Assembly: GCA_029582265.1 (NCBI GenBank)
Contig: CM055816.1
Location: forward strand, 34,917,049 to 34,981,048
DNA from: Zoroaster sp. YZ-2022
Taxonomy: Eukaryota > Echinodermata > Asteroidea > Forcipulatida > Zoroasteridae
DNA: 64,000 nucleotides
Direction: 5' to 3'
Shown: positions 56,280 to 64,000 of the stretch, one piece after another
How the letters are laid out: every line of letters begins with the position of its first letter
Numbering within the stretch: position 1 is the first letter of the stretch
The notes under the pieces: model-generated
Database searches by the model: none
Seen by the model: the letters and a program-made list of their open reading frames with translations, nothing else
Told to the model about the DNA's origin: nothing
Program-made: the position numbers and the translations under genes

Positions 56280-56950
56280 CAAAGCAACTGGTCTGATGGG
56301 ATTTCTCCCAAGCTTGTTAAAGAATTTGCGTATGAGTTGAGTTCACCTTTACTGATGTTCTGAATTGTTCGTACAAAGAAGGGGTGGTGCCCAGCAATGG
56401 AAAAAGCCATAGTAGTACCATACTCAAGACAAAGCCCCAGGGCTGATAAACTCAGACCAGTTTCTTTGACTGAGTGCTTTGCAAAATAGGGAGGTTTTGT
56501 AACGAACTGGGTTTTTGGATGATATTCAAGACAAAATCGACCCTCAGCAATTTGGCAATATCAAAGGCATTCCATTATTTAGTTAGTTCCTATTCACTCC
56601 ATCAAGGTGCTGACAGAGTCGACAACGTTGGGACGGTGGTTCTGACGGATTTCTCCAAAGCGTTTGACATGATTGACCATACCATCCTCATTGAGAAATT
56701 TATCCGCTTGGGGAGTCCGCAGATCTATCGTCCCTGGTTGTGTGACTTTGTCAGAAACCGCACATAATGTTACAATCAAACACTCTCAGAGTACAAAGTC
56801 CTCAGTGGAGCTCTCCCTCAAGGAACCAAACTCGGCCCCATTGGCTTTCAAGTTGTTATTAACGATGCTGCTCATGATTTGGGTGAAAAGATCAAGTGCT
56901 GGAAATATGGATGACTTGACACTTGCTGAAAATCGCTCGTGTCCAACCTA
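56280..56950 (+). pseudogene. Retrotransposon reverse transcriptase, frameshifted
   Basis: VVLTDFSKAFDMIDHTILIE (catalytic Asp of motif A), then in shifted frames ALPQGTKLGPIGFQ (motif B) and the DDLTLAENRS end of the motif C box. The Tyr-x-Asp-Asp core near 56900 is interrupted by a lost base. The order and spacing match CR1/L2-group reverse transcriptases. The upstream segment 55988-56296 encodes the region preceding the catalytic fingers. Confidence 0.8.
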
Positions 56951-57254
56951 GTGGGTTTGCAAGTTGTTCTTGATGAACTTAATGAATGGATTAACACCAA
57001 CAAACTCAGACTGAATCCTCCAAGTGCCAAACCATCCAAACATGTTTCAAAACTAAACCCCACCCACATGCCGAGTTGAGCATTTTGCAGGAAGTCCTTT
57101 CCGAACTTTGTATCTGAGACAAAGGTGCCAGGAGTCTGGTCTGCAAACGACCTATCGATGGGAGAAAAATATCAATGACATTTCCAAGAAAGCTAATCAA
57201 AATTGTATATGCTCCGCCTCGCCTCAGAGGTTTGGATTCAATGATGATGAGCTC

Positions 57255-57675
57255 GTATCAATTTACAAATGTTATATGTGAGACCTGCTGCTGAATATGC
57301 TGATGTTGCTTGGTTTACCCTCTATTACTGCTGCTCAGAAGAAAAATCCCGGAGCATCTGCAAAAACGCATGCAGAACCATTTTGGGACAGCGCTATAAC
57401 TTCATATGTGATACGGATGCTATGCAGCTCTGCGAACGAGTCTTCTTGCTGATGGAGGAGGGAGAGTCATTGTCTTGTAATTCATGCCGGAAGGGCTTGC
57501 CAATTCAGAACTGATAAATGTGATCTCCTCCTCCTACCAGACTGAGGAGTCCTCATGCGCACAATCTGCTAATGCACACATTATTCCCACTTACGCACAG
57601 GACAACTCTTCGGTTAAAACAAGCTCAGCCCATGCCCTATTTTATCAGCTTGTTGAACAAGTAGAATCTCTGTGA
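57255..57675 (+). pseudogene. Retrotransposon C-terminal domain, frameshifted
   Basis: YVRPAAEYADVAWFT, CKNACRTILGQRY and later words match the thumb/C-terminal region after the reverse transcriptase (Y-x-R-P-x-x-E-Y ... Q-K-R-A-C-R-x-I-L-G). Frames shift between these words. Confidence 0.7.
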
Positions 57676-58292
57676 TCAACTCTTTATTAATTACGTTTTA
57701 AATAAAAACAAAACTATGTGTTGCTGATAGGAGGAGAGCCATTGTCCGAAGGGCTTCATATTTCAGAATGCATAGAATGCTGGAAATGATTCTCTCTTCC
57801 TCTCCTGCCAGACGGGAGAGTTCCATACCCGTACCTGTCTGTAGTAATGGGCATCAGTTCACACACTATGGACAATTTATTTTTCAAACAGCTTATTTCA
57901 CCTTTTCATCATTTTGTTGAATAGGTAGTCTTTAAAGTAATGCAGCTTTTTAAAGATGAGAGCCAGACAAATCTATGTGCAATATAATAATTCCATTTTT
58001 CTGTGTGTCTAAATCCAATCAATTTAAATGTTCTTTCCCTATATATTTGTTTTAATGTTTACTACTGTTTTGATGTTTTTAATTATTGTAATTATTATCA
58101 GGCAATTTGACCTTGGGTACACAATGTGATGATGTTAATAAAATATAAACCATATATACTCATATACCATATCAGACAACCACGTAAAGGCAGGCACAAA
58201 TGCATTTGCTTATAGTTATGGGTGAAAACTAATACTAAGTATCATTACAGCAGATCAGGGGAGCCAGAGGAAGATTAGCGGATAAAGGAGGC

Positions 58293-59339
58293 AGGCAAAA
58301 GAGGACAAGTTGTCCATTCATCACCTTGCAAATTAATTCTTACCTACCTTTACTTTATAAATGATTTATATAACAATCGGTAGTTTTATTGTCATTTTGT
58401 TTGAGCTAATAAACCGTTACAAGCACAACAATAAAGGAACAATATCGTCAGGATCAAATAGGGCATGGAATCGGAGTATGCTAGTTTAGATTAACTCATC
58501 AGTGACTGAAAATAATACAATTACATAATAAAAGTCATATTATCATTATGCTGTTCGATTCCCCACCTGAGTCGCTTTATGAATTTGTTTACAGACACTT
58601 GAAAGCACTGAGTATGCAGTGTTATACATTATCACGTCTGGTGTAAGGCAAAATTAAATCAATGTTAATTAATATATTGTCTAGCAAAATTTCTATTAAA
58701 ATGTTTGTATTTATGACACGATTGAAACTCTTTTGCAAAAAAACAGTTCTTTTCTAACACTGATTTGAATTATGCAATTTACTCTGTGGTATACCACTGC
58801 ACTTTGTTAGGGTTTCTAGCAGAAACCAGCAGTTCGCATTGTAAACAAGGTTTGGGTTCCTGTGATCTTTATATTTTGAAAACCCTATTTTATTTGAAAA
58901 TCTTAAAAGTAGTATTTAAAACTTAAAAGTAGTATTTTAGAATCTTATATGTAGATAACCTGATTTTATACATTCAGTCTAAAGCTGTATCCAGTCTTAC
59001 TCCTGTTTGCTTTGCTTGACTTGTCTTTGTCTGTATGTATATTCTCCCCAAGTTAATTGTGTTTTTGTTTGTGTTTCTGGGAAGAGTACAAAAGCTTTGC
59101 TTCCTCATTTTCTCATATGTGTTAACACACATTATTTAATTTGTTTTGTTTAGTTGTTTATTTGTTTATTTTGTGTTAATTAATTAATTACAGCTTATAG
59201 TTTTGTTGCATCTGCTGCCTAATATGAATTGAATGGTAATGTAATTTATTTCTTTTAATGATGTTGGTATTGAAATAAATGTTTCTAAATAATCATTTTT
59301 TCACAAACTTATTATATTTGATCCTGGTGCTGATTGTTA
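58293..59339. other. No gene seen; contains a fold-back family arm
   Basis: 58441-58520 (AATATCGTCAGGATC ... GGGCATGGAATC ... CTAGTTTAGATTAACTCATC ... AGTGACTGAAAATAATAC) matches an arm of the fold-back at 8053. The rest is AT-rich with no supported frame. Confidence 0.5.
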
Positions 59340-59500
59340 CACATCAAGTTTCGAACACCTGAACACCGGTGTTTTTCCCTTCTTCGCCTGCCAGCGGCAA
59401 GCATCAGTCTGGCACCGAGGAAAACCCCTGGAGACCCCTGCCCAGTTCGTACAGTCTGGGCTACAGTTCGGGAAAACTACCCTGTGGAAAAATATATTAA
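59340..59500. repeat. GC-richer dispersed repeat, copy 1
   Basis: GAACACCTGAACACCGGTGT ... GCCAGCGGCAAGCATCAGTC resembles, more loosely, 59690-59765 (GAACACCAGCGTTTCTCACC ... GCCAGCGCGGCCAAAAACCAGTC, in pieces). Its composition differs from the AT-rich surroundings. Confidence 0.4.
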
Positions 59501-60741
59501 ACACAGATTGTTGATTTTCGTTAGTCCCTCTTAATAAATTAAATTGTTAATTAATTTCTTTGTTGGAAATAAAAAAGTTGATTCTCATGTCATTAGAAAG
59601 ACACCTTTCTGCAAATTTACTTTTGATCTGGTTGCTGATGGCTGGCATAAGGCCAACATATAGTTAACACAAATGTTCTTTATTTCAAATTGAACACCAG
59701 CGTTTCTCACCCTGGCCAGCGCGGCCAAAAACCAGTCCGGACACCGGCCGGGAACACTGGAGGCTATAAGAAGACTAATTGCGGGTGACAGTTTCCCCAT
59801 GAAATTGTCAATTGAGTAGTAATTAATTCTGAAAAGAACTGAGTGTATTAACTCGACGTTTCGATTAGCATGCTCTGATCGTCCTCAGGAGACATCAAAA
59901 CCGGAGACGTTGTTTTGAAAAGTACATTTGTCCCTAAACTAAATGTTGACCTCGCTTGACTTGACCTAAACATATCTTGTCTATTTATAACAATTAGTCT
60001 CAATATAATTCTAGCAGTTATGTAACGTTAACGGAAGAAGTTTTTGTTTTTTATTTTTAATGATAGCATTGAAATAAAGTATCCAAAAAAAAAATAAAAG
60101 CATCAGGCATCGTATCTATTAAAAAAAACGGACGCACCAATTAAGATGTAATCGTTTGTTTTTGTGATTTTTAAAACGAAAAATCATTAGGTACTGATAT
60201 TCATTTTATTTTCTTGAAACAATCAAACAGTATGAGGGTCAAATATAATTTCGCGTAAATTGTCGAAATTTTTATTAGATGAGACTTCCAGGGGTGGTGA
60301 CATTTACAAATTTAATCTGAAAAAAAAGAAACTATCAATAATTATTAGATAATTGTTTTCAATGGACATACTGAATGGTTATACTTACTTCAGTACATGT
60401 ACATGTACATTGTACAAAAAAGAAATGTATATTTTACTTTAGAGTGGTCATGTCCGTGTTCACACTTGTATCAAAGCCACAACTCTCCCCAAAATCCAAC
60501 CTTTTGTCAACTTACTAGATAGATAAGTAGGGGATTACAACAACCAATAAATTGGTCCCTTTGTCCTGTTGGCAAAGGATTTTGTGGCTCCAGGCTAGAG
60601 CTATGAATATGCTCATGACGAAACCCAGCAATGCAATGCAGTGACCCGTAGATAATTTGAGAGCCCCTTACTTTCTGGCAGTGACATGTAATCTGAGTGA
60701 CTGAGTGCCTGGGGTGGGGTTAGTTTAACCGCAGGTTAGAA
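59501..60741. repeat. Repeat-rich, no gene; half of a fold-back at 59768-59890
   Basis: 59768-59890 carries AAGACTAATTGCGGGTGACA ... AACTCGACGTTTCGATTAGC ... TGCTCTGATCGTCCTCAGGA, one arm and the loop of the fold-back at 39543. The remainder is AT-rich with no supported frame. Confidence 0.55.
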
Positions 60742-61107
60742 TTGATAATAATAATAATGTGGATTTATATGGCACGTATCCACCAACAAAAGGGTGCTCA
60801 AAAGGCGCATTAAATATTATTATCCCTGCTCATAAGGCTCTTATAAAATCCATGACTGAAACCATCTCAGCTCCCTGGGAGTACAGCCCAATTGCTGCCA
60901 TTTCAGTAGCGCATATAGAGCAAACCAACTCTGCTCTCTCTCACAGGTACCCATTTAACCCAGGTGGAGGGAGAGAAGCAATTATGATTAAGTGTCTTGC
61001 TCAAGGACACAAGTGTCACGTATGCCGTGATTCGAAACCCACATTATGTTGCTAACACCAGAACTTGAATCCAAAGTAAGCTAGACCGCTCAACCACGAC
61101 AATCCTA
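60742..61107 (-). mobile_element. tRNA-Leu-derived SINE, minus strand
   Basis: On the minus strand the head is GTCGTGGTTGAGCGGTC (A box at about 61084-61097), the anticodon loop is TTCAAGT (CAA, leucine), and the B box region is GTGGGTTTCGAATC (61029-61042). The body has AAGACACTTAATCATAATTG and CACCTGGGTTAAATGGGTAC, and the tail is ATTATTATTATTATC (60743-60758 on plus). Related to the SINE at 53891 but longer and with a different anticodon. Confidence 0.85.
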
Positions 61108-61194
61108 AATAAGTTGATTACATCCGGGGACAGGTAAATGAGAGTATGTTAAGTTATATAAAGGTGTTTATTTTTCTTTTATTGTGGACAAGGT

Positions 61195-61895
61195 ACACAC
61201 ATAAAACTAGAGAAGTTTGGCTTTTCCTTTAGTCATATAAAAATTGAATCTTAGTTATCCATACCAGGAAAGGTTTTACAAATTGACTGGAACTGGAGCA
61301 GGTTAAGCAATTTAACAATAGTTCGCGGATTTGTTGTCTTCGCTTTCTTTCAGCAGTAGTACAACATAATTATTCATCTTTTATTACCCTGTGGTGAATT
61401 ATCCATTTTACCTTTCCTTTGCTGTGGTCTACCCCTTTCATTTACCCATGAAAGCCATTTGTACACTGTTAGGTAATCTAAAAGAAAAGACAAGTTTTGA
61501 TTAGAAGGTTTTATATTAAGCTTGATGTAAAATCTTAACAGTCAAAAAGATGATGATTGTCAAAGAACCTTGAACCTGAGAAACTATCCTTTAGTTAAAT
61601 CAGTCCTCAGAAATGTGGAACTTTTTTTAAACAGGTTTTTTAAAACACGATGGCTTTTAAATAAAAGTGTAACTTATTGGTCTTTAAAAATATAAATAGT
61701 GCTCTTTTTCACTACACACATATAATATTTCCTCCTTACCTTTCCATTCGTCACAAGAAATTTTTTTCACTAACATCATCCCCTCATCAGATCCTCTTTA
61801 AATTAGTGCGTTTCCCACTTGTGGCTTCATGTCGTGCATTAGTTGGGCAGATCGGTTTGGAGCCAGGGGGGCAAGATTGGTGAATCAAGGAGGCC
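61195..61895. repeat. Long dispersed repeat, diverged fragment C
   Basis: TAGTTATCCATACCAG, ACAATAGTTCGCGGATTTGT, CCCTGTGGTGAATTATCCAT and CCCCTCATCAGATCC followed by GGAGCCAGGGGGG match the 3' parts of copies A and B in order. It is more diverged and lacks the 5' part. Confidence 0.65.
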
Positions 61896-62030
61896 CATTT
61901 AATCACATGGATTTAAATTGGCCCTCACTTTTAGGTAGTGTGTCACCACTGTGTCACCATTGGTGGATACATGCTTGTATTCGATCCCTCCAGCTCATTT
62001 TGTACCGTGTTTCCCCTTCATTTATCATCT

Positions 62031-63802
62031 CACAGCTTGGATTCACACTGTCTTCAGCTAATACACCTAATATAATCAATAAACACTCATTTACCCTACA
62101 GCTTGGATTCACAATTGTCTTCAGCTAATACACCATTACAATCATTGAACACTCATTTACCCTACAGCTTGGATTCACACTCGTCTTCCAGCTAACACAT
62201 CATTACAATCATTGAACACTCATTTACTCCTACAGCTTGGATCCACACTGTCTTCAACTAATACATCATTACAATCATTGAACACTCATTTACCCTACAG
62301 CTTGATTCACACTGTCTTCAGCTAATACACCATTACAATCATTGAACACCTATTTACCCTACAGCTTGATTCACACTGTCTTCATTAATACATCATTACA
62401 ATCATTGAACACTCATTTACCTACAGCTTGGATTCACGCTGTCTTCAGCTAATACACCATTACAATCATTGAACACTCATTTACTCCTACAACCTGGATT
62501 CACACTGTCTTCAGCTAATATATCATTACAATCATTGAACACCTCATTTACCTTACAGCTCTCGATTCACACTGTCTTCAGCTAATGCATCATTACACCT
62601 TATTGAACACTCATTTACCCTACACAGCTTGGATTAACACCGTCTTCAGCTAACACCCATTGTTACAATCATTGAACACTCATTTACCCTACAGCTTGAT
62701 TCACGCTATCTTCAGCTAATACACCATTACAATCATTGAACACCCATTTACCCTACAGCTTGGATTCACGCTGTCTTCAGCTAATACACCATTACAATCA
62801 TTGAACACCCATTTACCCTACAGCTTGATTCACGCTGTTCTCAGCCAATACATCATTACAATCACAACACTCATTTACCCTACAGCTTGATTCTACGCTG
62901 CTCCTCAGCTAATACACCATTACAATCATTGAACACTCATTTACCCTAAGGAACTTTTGATTCGTACTTCGTCTTCAGCTAATATATCATTACAATCTTA
63001 TTGAACACTCATTTACCCTACAGCCTGGATTCACCTTGTCTTCAGCTAATGCACCATTACAATCATTGAACACTCATTTTACCCTACAGCTTGGATTCAC
63101 GCTGTCCTCAGCTAATACATCTATTACACCCATTAAACACTCATTTACCCTACAGCTTGGATTAACACCTTTCACCTCAGCTAACGCACCATTACAATCA
63201 TTGAACACTCATTTCATCTCACAGCTTGGATTAACACTGTCTTCAGCTATCACACCATTACACCTATTGAACACTCATTTTACCCTACAGCTTGGATTAA
63301 CACTGTCTTCAGCTAATACACCATTACAATCATTGAACAATTAGTCATCTTCCTACAGCCTGGATTCACACTGTCTTCATCTAATACACCATTACAATCA
63401 TTGAAATACCATTTACCCTACAGCTTGGATTCACACTGTCTTCAGCTATCACATCATTACAATCATTGAACACTCATTTACCTTACAGCTTGATTCACAA
63501 TCAGTCTTCAGCTAATGCTATGACCATTACAATCATTGAACACTCATTTACCTTGCAGCTTGATTCGCACTGGGTCTTCCCAGCTAATACACCATTACAA
63601 TCATTGAACACCATTTGTCCTACAGCTTGATCTACAATTGCCTCAGCCATCACAACTACTACAATCTTGAACACTCATTTACCCCACAGCTTGATTCACA
63701 CCGTCTTCAGCTAATACACCACACAATCATTAAACACTCATTTACCCCAGCTTCGATTCACACTGTCTTCAGCTAATACATCATTACACTCATTGAACAC
63801 TC
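62031..63802. repeat. 65-bp minisatellite, about 27 copies
   Basis: The unit is ACAGCTTGGATTCACACTGT, CTTCAGCTAATACACCATTA, CAATCATTGAACACTCATTT, ACCCT. Copies vary with many single-base indels. The 102-codon frame near 63036 is repeat translation. Confidence 0.96.
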
Positions 63803-63887
63803 CTGTGTTTCTAAAGAGAAATAAATTAGAATTGCCATTTTGGGGCCCTAGCACAAACTGAAATGAAAACAAAACGAACTAGAGCTT

Positions 63888-63930
63888 AAGTGTTTGTTTG
63901 AACAAAACACTAGGTGTTCGGGAGGGCGGA
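63888..63930 (-). repeat. Helentron-like hairpin end, reverse orientation
   Basis: CTAGAGCTTAAGTGTTTGTT then TGAACAAAACACTAGGTGTTCGG matches, in reverse complement, the 3' hairpin and flank at 9000-9046 (CCGAACACCTATGTGTTTGT ... ACACTTAAGTCTAG). It may be the end of another copy running out of the window. Confidence 0.45.
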
Positions 63931-64000
63931 ATACAAATTGGGGTTTAACTTTGTTCCAATATTTGTTGACAATTAGCCCATCTGTACCTTTTGGTGCAAA

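Larger units (their letters stand above)
54529..58163 (+). mobile_element. CR1/L2-like non-LTR retrotransposon, near full length, decayed
   Basis: In order: an N-terminal basic region (54718-55023), an APE endonuclease (about 55110-55744), a reverse transcriptase (about 56280-56950), a C-terminal domain (about 57255-57675), and a 3' end with GGCAATTTGACCTTGGGTAC and AATAAAATATAAAC. Copy A at about 46165-46180 (CCCCTCATCAGACACC) is the empty site. Many frameshifts and stops make it inactive. There is no obvious long poly(A), as in CR1/L2 elements, which end in short repeats. Confidence 0.85.
50751..58292. repeat. Long dispersed repeat, copy B, with nested insertions
   Basis: Collinear with copy A. 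Nested inside are a 110-base AATAAT-rich insertion (about 52817-52935), a tRNA-Leu SINE (53891-54262) and a CR1/L2-like retrotransposon (about 54529-58163). After the latter, the repeat resumes with ATCAGACAACCACGTAAA and ends at GGATAAAGGAGGC. Confidence 0.85.

Noticed and set aside
62031..63344. Frames with QLGFTLSSAN-type repeats near the right end
   Set aside because: They are translations of the 65-bp minisatellite and break at each indel.

Overview
The window is an AT-rich stretch of an animal nuclear genome, with one 500-base assembly gap at 464-963. The signs are GT-AG introns, non-LTR retrotransposons of the CR1/L2 type with APE endonucleases, tRNA-Leu-derived SINEs, hAT- and Harbinger-type elements, and long satellite arrays. 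The repeat repertoire and the frequent ACATGTA words suggest a marine invertebrate, perhaps an echinoderm, hemichordate or amphioxus. I cannot name the species, and this is inference. No prokaryotic gene, CRISPR array or rRNA gene was seen.

Region 1-3.2 kb holds a decayed minus-strand non-LTR element (PHD-like finger plus endonuclease) cut by the gap, a small inverted repeat and a GT microsatellite. Region 4.2-21.5 kb is the only convincing host-like gene territory and it lies on the plus strand. Three exons (4200-4336, 9192-9354, 9872-10091) join in frame into a complete 169-residue KMT5A-like SET-domain protein. Nine further exons (13767-21472) join in one frame, apart from one single-base deletion. 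They encode an acidic Ser-Ala-Asp repeat, two zinc-finger-like motifs, a tyrosine-recombinase (phage integrase/Crypton-type) catalytic domain, tandemly duplicated linker exons and a C-terminal helical tail. A GT at 10063 would join the SET exons to the recombinase exons in frame, giving about 1000 codons, so this may be one SET-recombinase gene or two neighbours. Introns carry a Helentron/pearl-like element, fold-backs, a Harbinger derivative with both of its genes broken, and a 62-bp perfect palindrome.

Region 22-30.3 kb is a hAT MITE, a CCCCCAA tract and a roughly 6.4-kb array of an 81-bp satellite with inverted monomers on its left; another hAT MITE sits inside the array. Region 30.9-37.5 kb is a giant inverted repeat whose two arms each carry a 21-22 bp satellite. 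Region 37.9-40.5 kb has a retrotransposon 3' end, a 76-bp tandem array, a hairpin-ended repeat and an 85-bp-arm fold-back.

Region 40.5-61.9 kb contains three copies of one long dispersed repeat: A at 40.55-46.29 kb, B at 50.75-58.29 kb, and a fragment C at 61.2-61.9 kb. Comparing A with B gives empty sites for a 1.9-kb palindromic element (in A), a 3.6-kb CR1/L2-like retrotransposon (in B) and a tRNA-Leu SINE (in B). The right end, 62.0-63.8 kb, is a 65-bp minisatellite, followed by a second hairpin end of the Helentron-like family.

Besides the SET and recombinase exons I see no intact coding gene. The other long open frames are retroelement fragments or satellite translations.
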